Source of the DNA: Phytophthora colocasiae | Lineage: Eukaryota > Oomycota > Peronosporomycetes > Peronosporales > Peronosporaceae | NCBI GenBank assembly: GCA_018806915.1 | Contig: JAGKQI010000098.1 | Span: 1,426,001 to 1,490,000 of the forward strand | Reading direction: 5' to 3' | DNA: 64,000 nucleotides | In this document: piece after piece, positions 54,791 to 64,000 of the stretch | Layout: every line of letters begins with the position of its first letter | How positions within the stretch are numbered: the first letter of the stretch is position 1 | The notes under the pieces: generated by a model | The model's input: only the letters and a program-made list of their open reading frames with translations | What the model was told of the DNA's origin: nothing | Databases searched by the model: none | Translations under genes and position numbers: made by a program

Positions 54791-55143
54791 ATATGTAGCG
54801 TTTTTCCGTTCGAAATCAGATACTCCGCCAGCCACGTCAGGCACTAATACTCTGCTATGCGCCAGACTTCCTCGTCACGGTTTGTTAGGTTCGATTCGAT
54901 TAAGTTCGTTCTATTAGGTTCGAAAATTCGATTAGGTTCGAATCCAGATAAGTCCGAATAATTACGTGGACAGTGCTAGTTTTGTAATTTCTGGAAAGAA
55001 GGTTCCAGTCAATAAGGTAGGTGCAGCTGCTTTGATAGGAGAAAAGTGTATAGAAATGTATCGAGACGCGCACCAAAAAAGATGCCACTCGAAAGGCTCA
55101 GGCCGGTGGAAAGGGGCGTGACCGACGGACAGACACGTTATGA

Positions 55144-57726
55144 TCTTACTGTGAAGTTGATAAGATCCAAAAAAGGCTGAAGATCGCGTCAACTATGAGT
55201 AATTCAGTCAACCAACGCGTGCTTCTCTTTAACGTAGTGGCACTTCCGAGTATTTTGTACACAGGCAAGCAGTATCTGCCTTCAAAAGCAGTGATGAAAC
55301 TACTGGAAAACCTTCAGAAAAATTTTGTTTGGAACGCGAAAACAGCAACAGTAACCTCGAAACACAAATTGAACCCAGCTCTGGTTTTCGCTCCGAGAAA
55401 CGATGGGGGTCTAGGACTACAAGATATTCACTCGGCGCTTCAAGCCACCAGATGTAACATGGCTGAACGATGGATACAAGCTGAGCAAGACGAGTATTCA
55501 GTAGCCTGGCATGAGACGGTTCATAGAAGTAAAACATGTGAAACATCAGGCTGCTTCTTCAGACCTACAGAGCAGCAAGTGCTCAAAGAACAGCTTCGAG
55601 AAAAACGAGGAGCACCAGTGACAACTTCACAGGCGGTTGGAGTAGTGGAATTGTGGGAGGCTCAATCAGCTGGAATAGTACCATCTGAAGCAGAACGGAA
55701 CGATATCAAAAGTATTATCAGTGCTGGGGCTGCGCGAAGTTCAAGTTACCAGCTAGATCACGACAAGATTCGTTTCTCAACGCAGAATATCACGACAAGA
55801 AAATTGACCGCTGCACAAACAGAGTTTTTATTGAATTCCCTGTGGCATGACAATGGGTGTGTAATTAATGAAAATGGGAAGCCGTTAAAAGAAAAGGAAT
55901 ATCCAGCAATAAGATCGACCAAAATGACAGATATCGTGGTGGAGCTGGAACCAGAGCGGACAATGGCCGGGGAATATGCAGCAACAATCACAGTACCTAT
56001 GGTAGCAGGAAAACAACTGGGAGCGCACCTCAAACAAGTGACCAAGTGGTGTCGTAATATTATGATAAGCATACCATGGCAGGCTTGGGGTCGGGATCAC
56101 AGCGAAATCAAGGCAATTAATCAACCGCAACTGTCGGAGAAATTAAAGTGGAGAAAAGGACAAGAACGAAACACGGTGATAGCTACAACTAGCAGAGCAG
56201 GGAATACTCAACAAGTTCTTACTGTTCGAAGAACACCGGGTGGAATGTCATGGGAGATAGAAGCGGTGGATGATCAATTTAGGAAATCACATGATTATCT
56301 TCTTATTGAGGAGTGGGAATTTTACTGGGGAATAGCGTTTGAGGCAACACTAGAGACTGCAGATTACCCATGGAGCCAACAGCAACCAGGAGCAGCGAAG
56401 ACTCTTAGCTTCAATCTACGAAAGCAGAGAACCAAACACTTTAGGAGAAAAGCCAAGTACAAGATGGGACCAGTAATCGAACAGATAAAGCAATTCGTGA
56501 GCGTTTCAAGATGGGGTAAAGCAGCTTCGGTTCAAACCCCGCGGCAACTGTGGAGAACTCAAGGGCTGTTTACCGACTATCAGAACTGGACTATTTACCG
56601 GTTGGCTTTGGGAAAGGTAAATCTTTATCATGCAGGGTGGCCAGAGTATCGAGACTGTCCAGCTCTACAATGCAATTGCAGCGAGGAAACTATTGATCAT
56701 ATCACATGGGAATGTAGTAGAGCCAGAGCTTCTTGGAAAATCTGGATCGATCGATGGATGGCACGAGAAACCACTCAGGACGAGCGAGAAACCCTCCTCG
56801 TAAACATAGCAACCAGACAGACACCGGCAATAACAGTCAACTTTATGGCGGTCGCGCAGGAATGTACAACAAGATGGATCAAGGAGCATGACCTTGCAAT
56901 GGCAACACTCTGGAAGGTCTGGACAACAGTCACCCCTGTGCTCTTGTGGAGACTTCGCAACAAAGCAGTGTTTGAAGGAATCATTTATTCGACAGAAGAA
57001 GTACAAGATATTATATGGGCGGCTGGATATTATCAAGTAACAGCAATCGCGAGTGCATGGCAAGGCAAGTCAGCTACACAAGTATTGGGATACTGTCTGG
57101 AAACGTGCATGGGAATCATGAAAACCATCAAGAATGGAATAGAAATGGAAGATCTTGACAGATGGCTCGTGCGATATTACGTCAAGATTGATCAGAACAA
57201 GTTGGTCTCAGGAGCTTGGATGATATTCAAGCTCGATGGTATTGGACGCTGGAAACTATATGCAGCGGGAACTGTCAGTGAAACCTCGCAACTGGGGCTC
57301 AAAGATAACGCACAGACTATTCTACAACAAGGAATTGAAGCAATAATCAAGATCACAGAACCCAACAGAGTCGTGCTGCGGGTAGAATGCTGGGATGCAG
57401 TATCACTTCGGAAGACAGCGACCAGAAGGCCAAATTTGCAAGCCATGTTCAACATGTTCTTCGCAATCCAATGGGGAAAACCCCAACTCAAGGAACTCCA
57501 AGCATGCAAACAACTTGCATCAGCCGGCATAAACAGCATCCACAACTTCAGGAATAACTCTGGAACAGTACTACCATCCAAGCCACCTTGGTCTACCATC
57601 GCCCAGACACAACTTGATGTCTCCATAGCACCACTTGATCCAAGTACAGACCACATGAAAGAAACAGATTCAGTTCTGAATCGTTTATTTGCATATCAGG
57701 CTTCTATAGGTGAACCACACAATTAA
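55144..57726 (+). CDS. C-terminal part of a LINE reverse transcriptase protein (5'-truncated element)
   Basis: An 860-codon open frame without stops, entered at about 55144. The start reads KIQKRLKIASTMSNSVNQRV, then LLFNVVALPSILYTGKQYLP and FAPRNDGGLGLQDIHSA, the part after the polymerase active site in many LINE proteins. Near residue 510 is a zinc-knuckle-like CPALQCNCSEETIDHITWEC, the zf-RVT motif. The endonuclease and the polymerase catalytic core are missing. The first listed ATG (55195) is internal. The frame being open over 2.5 kb suggests a fairly young insertion. The element ends near 57753 without a visible poly(A). Confidence 0.8.
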   Translation, partial: SYCEVDKIQKRLKIASTMSNSVNQRVLLFNVVALPSILYTGKQYLPSKAVMKLLENLQKNFVWNAKTATVTSKHKLNPALVFAPRNDGGLGLQDIHSALQATRCNMAERWIQAEQDEYSVAWHETVHRSKTCETSGCFFRPTEQQVLKEQLREKRGAPVTTSQAVGVVELWEAQSAGIVPSEAERNDIKSIISAGAARSSSYQLDHDKIRFSTQNITTRKLTAAQTEFLLNSLWHDNGCVINENGKPLKEKEYPAIRSTKMTDIVVELEPERTMAGEYAATITVPMVAGKQLGAHLKQVTKWCRNIMISIPWQAWGRDHSEIKAINQPQLSEKLKWRKGQERNTVIATTSRAGNTQQVLTVRRTPGGMSWEIEAVDDQFRKSHDYLLIEEWEFYWGIAFEATLETADYPWSQQQPGAAKTLSFNLRKQRTKHFRRKAKYKMGPVIEQIKQFVSVSRWGKAASVQTPRQLWRTQGLFTDYQNWTIYRLALGKVNLYHAGWPEYRDCPALQCNCSEETIDHITWECSRARASWKIWIDRWMARETTQDERETLLVNIATRQTPAITVNFMAVAQECTTRWIKEHDLAMATLWKVWTTVTPVLLWRLRNKAVFEGIIYSTEEVQDIIWAAGYYQVTAIASAWQGKSATQVLGYCLETCMGIMKTIKNGIEMEDLDRWLVRYYVKIDQNKLVSGAWMIFKLDGIGRWKLYAAGTVSETSQLGLKDNAQTILQQGIEAIIKITEPNRVVLRVECWDAVSLRKTATRRPNLQAMFNMFFAIQWGKPQLKELQACKQLASAGINSIHNFRNNSGTVLPSKPPWSTIAQTQLDVSIAPLDPSTDHMKETDSVLNRLFAYQASIGEPHN

Positions 57727-57753
57727 ACCCAAATAGAAGGCCAACTTTCTCTC

Positions 57754-57771
57754 AGTGCTTATAGTAAAATG
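57754..57771 (+). repeat. Right copy of the 18-base direct repeat
   Basis: Exact repeat of 52898-52915, directly after the 3' end of the LINE part. Confidence 0.85.
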
Positions 57772-58536
57772 CGGCTACCATGATGGAATTTCCTGCACGG
57801 AGCGTTTATTGGTATCAACGTGATGTATCCGTCGAGCGAGGCTGTTCGCTGGGCATTTTCTGCTACCATTCGGGCGTGCGTGCGGCTCCACCATCCATGT
57901 GACATGGCAATGCACATTGTAGAATGTTGGTAGAAAATCTGAGCAGCCTTCCAGTTCGCAGTGATTTGTGCGGCACTGGAAGGCTGCTCAGATTTTTTGC
58001 AAAGGCAAGACAGGGATGTAGCAGTGCTACTAGCACGCGTCTACTAGTTGGCTTCCGCACTGCGCTTGCCGCGGGTGCCGAGAAATTCCCACACGCAGAC
58101 CACTCAGCTCTATCTTACGCCTTTCACTAGATTTTGGTTTATCCAAAAGCTTGTTGGCATCTAGCAAGTTCGTATCTGGTTTGACTTTCATCAATTGGTC
58201 CAGCAGAGCACTCTTTCACACAGACGTATGACATTGTGACTGCCAACGTGGGAGGCAACTTCACACACAATTTAAGAACGAAAGTCTTGAATTGATTTCA
58301 ACCACACTCGTTCCAGCTTCTGCATTACATGAACAGTAAATGTATCGAACACAAACGAGAATTAATCGAGGACCAGTCTTGCTTGGTGCTGGCAGCACTT
58401 TGCTGCACCACGGATAGTAATCGATCGAACCAAAGTTGAAGTGCTCGATTACATTAATTCCCTAACGAATTCTATGTATCACTCATGTGTCAGAACATCA
58501 CACCAAATTCCGATCGAGCTCAGCGCCACTGCAAAA
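57772..58536. other. Intergenic region upstream of THOC1
   Basis: No supported gene. The main feature is a 22-base perfect hairpin at 57934-57996. The last 100 bases should hold the THOC1 promoter, with no element I can mark. Confidence 0.4.
57934..57996. repeat. Perfect 22-base inverted repeat, 19-base loop
   Basis: The arms at 57934-57955 (aaaatctgagcagccttcc...) and 57975-57996 are exact reverse complements. The loop contains a further four-base pairing (cgca/tgcg). A transcript from either strand would fold into a long stem. Confidence 0.92.
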
Positions 58537-60879
58537 ATGGCGCTGCATCTAGCCACATCGGCCGAGGTCCGTCACCTCTTCCTCCTCTCTCTGTCCAACC
58601 CTTCATAACCATTATGCCATTTTAACACGTTGCTCACTCTCTAGAACTCGATCAGCGACTTCTTCGCGCATGATGACGCATTGTCGCGTCTGGATCGACT
58701 GCACCGCCAAACGCTGAAGGCGGTGGAGCACGAGCTCAAGGCCCCACGACCGCAGGAGTTTACGCACAACGTGCTGGACCTGGCAGTGCAAAAAGTGGTT
58801 GAGAAGCTGTCTTGGAAACTCATTACAGAGGCCCACGCTACGCCCAGCAGCGTGGGCGTCCCAGCGCTCCTGGACTTGTGCATTGCCGGTGTGACCAGTG
58901 GGTTCTTGGTTAATAGTACGCCGTACAAAGTGCTGGAGGATCTAATGGAAGGCCAGACGATCAGTACTTGTGAGAAGATCTGGGAGCTCCTAGAATCCCG
59001 CAAGGACAAGCTCACGACGGTACGTCTGGGGTGCTTTTCGTTCATTTTCAGTTGCGAGAGGTAACGTGACGTGTATGATTAATTGAGCAGCCAGCTTTCA
59101 TTGCTGAGAAGGGGCGTACCACGAAGGCGTCGTTGTGTCTACTACGTATGTGCAATGCGCTGCTACGCCGCTTGTCCAAAACGCACAACAGCGTGTTCTG
59201 CGGCAAGATCTTGGTGTTCCTGTCGTTCACGTTCGCGCTGTCGGAGCGGTCCGCAGTTAATCTGACGGGCAAAGCCAATGTGACCAATATAACAGTGTTC
59301 GAAGATGAAGATGCCTTCGATGTAGCGGAGGCTGCAGACATCTCCAAGGCTTCTGAGGCCGTGTCTGGGCTTGAGGTAAGAGTTGTTTATACTTCATTCA
59401 TCGAGATGTTGAACACATGGTCATGCTCTGGTATTTGTATCTTTTAGATTGATAGTGACCCAAGCGCTGACGTTGGTCCGATCGATTACAACCTCTATCG
59501 CACCTTTTGGGACCTGCAGAGCTTCTTTCGTGAGCATCACATGGCCACGCAGACAGCGGAAAACTGGGAAAAGTTTGTAAGTATAGTAGAGTGCTGTTAT
59601 TTTTTTTGTATGGTCGTGCGATTAAACCATTCCACTGGTATATGGTGTTTGTATGCAGTTTACCGAACTGAATGTAGTGCTTGCAGCGTTCGAAGGCAAT
59701 GCATTTTCACCAGATGACCTGGAGCGCTCTCGGGACTTGAGTGGTGGTGGATCTATCCAGCCGGCAGATGTCACCATGCACGAGCCAAATACCGAGGGTT
59801 TATCGGAGCATGGTCCTCAAGAACATTTCTTCCAGCCAAAGTATCTGACAAATAGTCGACTCTTCCGGCTACAGCTTCGTGACCCAATTCTGCGCGAATG
59901 CATGCTGACGCAGTTTCTCATCCTCTTCAATGACTTAGCGAAGGCAAAACCGCCTGCAGGTTGCACCACTCCAAAGGCGAAGCTTGCCGACTTGACAGAA
60001 CGTGTAGTGGCATTGCTGAAGCAAACCCCTTCTGATGGAGAAGGCTTCAATGATATGGTGTCATACGTTTTGGAGCGCGAGCGTAACTGGGTCAAATGGA
60101 AGCAGGAGAAGTGCCCAGAATACGAGAAATATCCCTCTGCGGCTGACAAGGAGGATTCAGGTGCTCCTGCACCAGCAGTGAAGCGTGCTCGCCGCCAGCT
60201 CACTTCGCCCCTGCTGGAGCAGATTCTTTCGGAAAGCTCAAAGCCATCACAAATTTTGGAGAAAATTAAGGGCAAAGAAAGAGGTGAGTTTGGAGCGTCT
60301 CAATCCATACTCAGTAGCTGTCATCTCGCTAACTTGTTACGTATGGCGTTTAGCTACTGTGGTTTCTTTGACAGCATACACAGATCGCTTCAAAGAGGCA
60401 TGGGACCCCGAAAATGGCATCGAAGAAGAGTATTGGCCTGATAAAGATGAAATGGTATGCTGGCGAACAATGCGCGCTGCGATGAAGGCAAGTGTAAACC
60501 ATTTGGACTTGGCGGTTAAAGGGACAGGAAACCTTGTAAAAGGGATTCTTGGACTTGATACCAGTGATGCAAATAAGGAAATGGTGGATGGCCCTGCCTT
60601 GTCGCTTAAGGCCGGTGATGATGAGCTGGATGCTGTGAAGACAGAGGATGTGGAGGAGAAGGAGCCTGACCGTGAGGTCGCCGGTGCGAAAAGGGAACGA
60701 AGTGATTCATTGAAGCGTGCACAAAACGGAAGTGAACCACCGATCAAGCGCGAGCGAGTTGGACGCGTTCGCGCCAATGATGACGATGTGGAGGTTCGTC
60801 TGAATTCTGACTGCATGTGACTGCTTTTGAAAATCTAACCATGGCTTCTATCACTCCTTAGGACGGAGAAGAAGCATAA
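58537..60879 (+). CDS. THOC1: THO complex subunit 1 (THOC1/Hpr1)
   Basis: Seven exons in phase: 58537-58566, 58645-59019, 59091-59375, 59448-59576, 59659-60283, 60354-60793 and 60862-60879, giving 633 residues (human THOC1 is of similar size). Diagnostic segments: [20 protein letters not shown] and [20 protein letters not shown], then [12 protein letters not shown], and [24 protein letters not shown]1 is a core subunit of the nuclear THO/TREX complex that links transcription to mRNA export and limits R-loops. The C-terminus is Lys/Arg- and Glu-rich ([27 protein letters not shown]) with likely nuclear localisation signals. The first exon is only ten codons ([10 protein letters not shown]); it is chosen because a good donor follows and the next exon begins in phase, but an alternative first exon is possible. 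Confidence 0.93.
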
Positions 60880-62018
60880 ACGCTGTCGTCTATCGATGGA
60901 ACTTCCCGAAACTTCCCGGTGGCAATAGTATTAAGTTCATCGCGCAAAAGGAGGCAGAAATGGATAATGAGCTCTTAAGATTGGTCACTTCAACTACGAA
61001 CTTTTTTACTGTAGTAATTACGAGTCTACCTTGTTTACCAACTACAACTGCTATAGTCTATAGCCTAGAAGATACTCTTGGGCCTTTAGTAATGGAATGG
61101 GGATAGTTCTGTAACAGAACTTCTGTTTCGATCATGGATGATCTCCTGGCGGAGCAAGTTCGCAAGTACTACTACCATGGGCTGTGTTGCGGGGAACTTG
61201 GGCGCAGCTTGAAGGAAGTAGGGTAGAAGAGAGAAAAAGAAGAAGTAAGATTAATGTTTAAGAAAGTAGATAGCTACTTACTAGAAAATAGTATGCGGCA
61301 TTCAGAAACGTAGTCTAGAATTGCCGCTACCATTCATCGTACTGATGTCACAGACATTTTAGTACATTATTTATTAGAGTCAAAAGTACCGTGTCTCTTC
61401 GTTATTAGTTTATAGAAGACACGGTGTAGAGGTGGTCCCTGTGAACGAGCCCTAACCTCAACAGCCTCCCTGGATCGACATCAGGGAACATCATTGGATA
61501 ATAAAATATACGTGTTTTGATTGGTCTGTTAAAACCCTTTTAAAAGTGTTCAGTCAATCCACAAAATGGCTACACGAAATCAAGTATTTTTCGTTTTTGA
61601 AGCTCCTAGAGGCCCTACGGCCAAACGGAGACCGGATTTGGACTCTTCTCGCCAGGGCGGTTTTCTGGCGAGGTGGAGTCCAAATCACCATTCGGCCACC
61701 TGGGCATCAGGTGGCAGATTTAAAAATGAGGTGTAAGTGCAAAACGAATTAGGTTTTTAGAGTGATAGATTTTAAGAGTACGATTGTTGAAGTGGGACGA
61801 TACATGTGGCTGTCTTATCCGCACGTGCGTGGCAGAGCAGCATAACCTTTGGCTACAGACCAAACATTTAAGAAAAGCATGTTGATATGCTGTCAGCAGG
61901 TCTCAATCGTGCTTTGTGCGGCTAGGCGGAACCTACATAAAGCTTCTGTGTGTGTCCACTGAGCAGCTCATTTCCACTTCTGCGCCTTCTAGCATACCTC
62001 AGCATCTCGACATCCTGC
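60880..62018. other. Non-coding region downstream of THOC1
   Basis: No supported gene. It holds the THOC1 3' flank, AT-rich sequence and an imperfect palindrome at 61619-61697. Confidence 0.4.
61619..61697. repeat. Imperfect ~35-base inverted repeat
   Basis: ggccaaacgg...tttggactc...ctcgccag on the left (61619-61655) pairs with ctggcgag...gagtccaaat...ttcggcc on the right (61665-61697), with a few mismatches and small bulges and a 9-base loop. Confidence 0.75.
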
Positions 62019-62165
62019 ACAGCGTCTCGTCAAAGTTTCTTCGGCTAGTTCTCCATCTTAACTGCCAGTACAACGTCTCGTGAAAGTCTCTTCGGCTAGT
62101 TCAGCATCTATACTGCCAGTACAGCGTCTCAAGAAAGTCTCATTGGATATTTCAGCAGCTTCTGA
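62019..62165 (+). repeat. 51-base tandem repeat, about three units
   Basis: Unit 1 is 62019-62069, unit 2 is 62070-62120, and a partial third unit is 62121-62165. Each starts acagcgtctc or acaacgtctc, and the first two end actgccagt. Similarity between units is high but imperfect. Confidence 0.85.
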
Positions 62166-62568
62166 AGTTTGTAAGCAGTTTCCTGAGCAAGAAGTGATCG
62201 ACTACCGTTCTTTGAACACCTTAGCACTGAGTTTTGCGCCTTTCAGTGACGTTTGGAGCATTGTTTCTGTTTGCCAGTGGCGAGTGGAGCATTCTCGTGG
62301 TTATTTGAATTTGCTAGTGGCTTCTGGAGCATTAAATTCACTGCCGTGGACTGTGATTGGTGTCTATTTCATTGCAACTATTGTACGTGTATGGGTTAGC
62401 CTGCGTTGATCTGGCAGATTGGTCTGGGGTTCCGTTATCAAACGCCAGCCCCGGAGATCATGCCTAGGTCTGCCCAGGTTAGCCGTATGCATTGTACGGT
62501 AGTTCAATAATTAGCTTTGAGGGACCCAAGACATCTACTCAACTGAATGTAACAGCAAGAAATTCAAC

Positions 62569-62964
62569 ATGCATTTCCGCGACTCCATTGCCTGTAATCG
62601 TCGATTCTACGACTACAGGTACCGAACTTGGTCAAGACCTTTCTCGTGGCATATCATGGAAAAATTTCGGGCTTTTGTATTGCAATTACATATAGCTGGT
62701 TCGAGACTATCATTGGAGGAAATTGAGTTCAACAGGCACCGTACTGGACACCGAGGTGTCGATGCCATAGCACGGTTGCCCTTAGAGGACGGTGTCTATT
62801 TGGTTGCTGCCAGCAACACTTTGGCAGTTGGACATGCATTTGTCCTCCAGGTCCGTGGTGCCCAGAAGACAGTTTTGGACGACTCGTCTCAGCGGCCTTT
62901 GGACAACTACGGTGAGTGGATTGACATAGTGATGTTCGTTCGTAAAGTTGCACTTTTAGATTAA
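62569..62964 (+). CDS. Unidentified protein fragment, possibly the end of a transposon-encoded peptidase-like protein
   Basis: The frame reads EFNRHRTGHRGVDAIARLPL then EDGVYLVAASNTLAVGHAFV and LQVRGAQKTVLDDSSQRPLD, ending FVRKVALLD. The GHAFVLQV...VLDD pattern resembles the His and Asp part of a papain-fold (C48-like) peptidase, but the Cys part is not seen. The beginning (MHFRDSIACNRRF) is not convincing, and an overlapping frame at 62492-62695 may be the real upstream part before a frameshift. It lies between a tandem repeat and a Copia element, so a transposon origin is likely. I cannot name the family with confidence. Confidence 0.35.
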   Translation: MHFRDSIACNRRFYDYRYRTWSRPFSWHIMEKFRAFVLQLHIAGSRLSLEEIEFNRHRTGHRGVDAIARLPLEDGVYLVAASNTLAVGHAFVLQVRGAQKTVLDDSSQRPLDNYGEWIDIVMFVRKVALLD

Positions 62965-63008
62965 ATTCTAAATATATTTCATTCTTGTTTCTTCACATTT
63001 TGTTCTAT

Positions 63009-63033
63009 TGTAAATGTAAATGTAAATGTAAAT
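63009..63033. repeat. (TGTAAA)4 short tandem repeat
   Basis: Four hexamer units tgtaaa plus one extra t, in AT-rich DNA between the protein fragment and the Copia 3' end. Confidence 0.9.
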
Positions 63034-63209
63034 TTGGCGGCTGTGTGCCAGGGAAAACTCTTTGAGTATAAAACCTTACCGTAAGTAAATGAGAAAACCT
63101 TTTACTGTTAAAGTTCTTAAAGGGAAAAACTCATGTTACTACGTGACTCTTTATTAGTTGTGAAGTAATATATGAAATGATGAAATTTATCGTGTATTTT
63201 AAAGTAGGC

Positions 63210-64000
63210 TTAACTGTTAAGTTTAGCAAGAGAGTGCATACCTAACTTGTTTCTTAAGTCTCGAAATTGATGCTTATCAAGCGCTTTAGTAAAAATGTCT
63301 GCTACCATTGATTTGGTGTTGCAGTATACAATACTAAATTCATGTCGCTCAACCTTCTCTTGTACAAAATGATATCGAATATCAATATGCTTTGATCTCC
63401 CGTGTAATTCCGGATTATTCGAGATCTTAATACAGCTTTGATTGTCTTCTTGAATCTTGACTGCTTTTGAGGTTAAGAATCCAAGTTCTTTGAGCAGTAG
63501 CTTAAGAAAAATTAACTCCTGCATGCAGTGACATAGTGCAATGTATTCTGCTTCTGTTGTCGAGAGCACAACTGTGTGGTGCTTCCTCGAAAGCCAGGAG
63601 ATTGGGCTGTGGTCTACCATAGTGATGTAGCCACCAACAGAGCGTCTTGTGTCAGGGCAATTGGCATAGTCTGAATCAGTGTACGCCATGAGGTGGTCTG
63701 CAAGGTTTGCTGCATTGACCAGCTTTGACCCTCCCAGTAAGAGACCAAGGTCGTCTGTACCTGAGAGGTACTTAAGCCCTCTAATCACTGCTTTCCAGTG
63801 TTCCTGTCCAGGATTAGCAAGGAATTGGCTGACATCGCGCATGTAGAATGCTAGATCGGGTCTTGTGCCAACCATGAGATACATGACACTACCTACAACT
63901 TCACGGTAGGGAATACCTTCCATTTGCTCTTTTTCAAGTTGTGTCTTTGGTTGCATTTGAGTTGTAAGTTTGGCATTACGGTCTGATGGAGTTGCCACTG
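63210..64000 (-). CDS. Copia polyprotein C-terminus (RNase H), runs off the right edge
   Basis: An open minus-strand frame from the window edge to a stop at 63212-63210. It contains the end of the reverse transcriptase (YREVVGSVMYLMVGTRPDLA) and RNase H (AYTDSDYANCPDTRRSVGGY, STTEAEYIALCHCMQELIFL, RSKHIDIRYHFVQEK, VADIFTKALDKHQFRDL). It is a different family from the Copia at 2826-8160, although the domain order is the same. No stop interrupts it. The 3' LTR should begin shortly left of 63210 but I could not define its ends. Confidence 0.92.
   Translation of the reverse strand, partial: VATPSDRNAKLTTQMQPKTQLEKEQMEGIPYREVVGSVMYLMVGTRPDLAFYMRDVSQFLANPGQEHWKAVIRGLKYLSGTDDLGLLLGGSKLVNAANLADHLMAYTDSDYANCPDTRRSVGGYITMVDHSPISWLSRKHHTVVLSTTEAEYIALCHCMQELIFLKLLLKELGFLTSKAVKIQEDNQSCIKISNNPELHGRSKHIDIRYHFVQEKVERHEFSIVYCNTKSMVADIFTKALDKHQFRDLRNKLGMHSLAKLNS

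Larger units (their letters stand above)
52920..54850 (-). mobile_element. Broken Helitron with an intact 3' terminus
   Basis: On the minus strand the sequence ends CTAG at 52923-52920 followed by T, the expected Helitron 3' end and insertion position. Nine bases before it stands a hairpin with 8-base GC arms (gcgcccgc/gcgggcgc, 52932-52950). Upstream lie fragments of the PIF1-type helicase. The Rep (HUH) part and the 5' TC end are missing, so the element is 5'-truncated; the 54850 boundary is approximate. Confidence 0.8.

Noticed and set aside
61546..61752. 68-residue plus-strand open frame
   Set aside because: It lies across the imperfect palindrome and has no coding character.

Overview
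This looks like oomycete nuclear DNA, most likely Phytophthora or a close relative. Genes are packed closely with many short introns (about 54-82 bases), and there is a necrosis-and-ethylene-inducing-like protein (NLP) gene. The retrotransposons (Copia, chromovirus-type Gypsy, LINE) and the Helitron are typical of oomycete genomes, and two centriole/cilium genes fit an organism with flagellate zoospores. I assign no species.

Layout. Bases 1-1035 hold the 5' end of a Gypsy-type element on the minus strand (LTR plus gag start). An NLP gene follows (1624-2370), then a complete, young Copia element (2826-8160) with a 5-base target duplication. From 9 to 32 kb is a gene-dense block: C2CD3 (9072-16313), a tandem two-pore potassium channel read as one ten-exon gene (16787-21716, minus), an MBOAT lysophospholipid acyltransferase (22099-24266, minus), an EF-hand/nephrocystin-1-like protein (24393-28927, minus), a uracil phosphoribosyltransferase-like protein (29032-30511) and the OTU1/YOD1 deubiquitinase (30710-31883).

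From 32 to 53 kb lie six minus-strand paralogues of an MFSD8/CLN7-like transporter. The third copy is split by a chromodomain Gypsy element (37438-44088, target duplication aatga). From 52.9 to 57.75 kb a broken Helitron with a recognisable 3' terminus sits next to a 5'-truncated LINE, the pair enclosed by an 18-base direct repeat. THOC1 (58537-60879) is the last host gene. The right edge holds tandem repeats, an unidentified protein fragment and the 3' end of a second Copia element.

How the genes relate. C2CD3 and the nephrocystin-1-like protein both point to basal-body/cilium function, although they are not adjacent. The nephrocystin-like and UPRT-like genes share a 104-base divergent promoter containing a perfect 29-base tandem duplication. 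Exon structures were deduced by eye from splice signals, phase and family similarity. Several reading frames (C2CD3, both LTR elements, the Helitron) are broken by single-base shifts that may be real decay or assembly indels.
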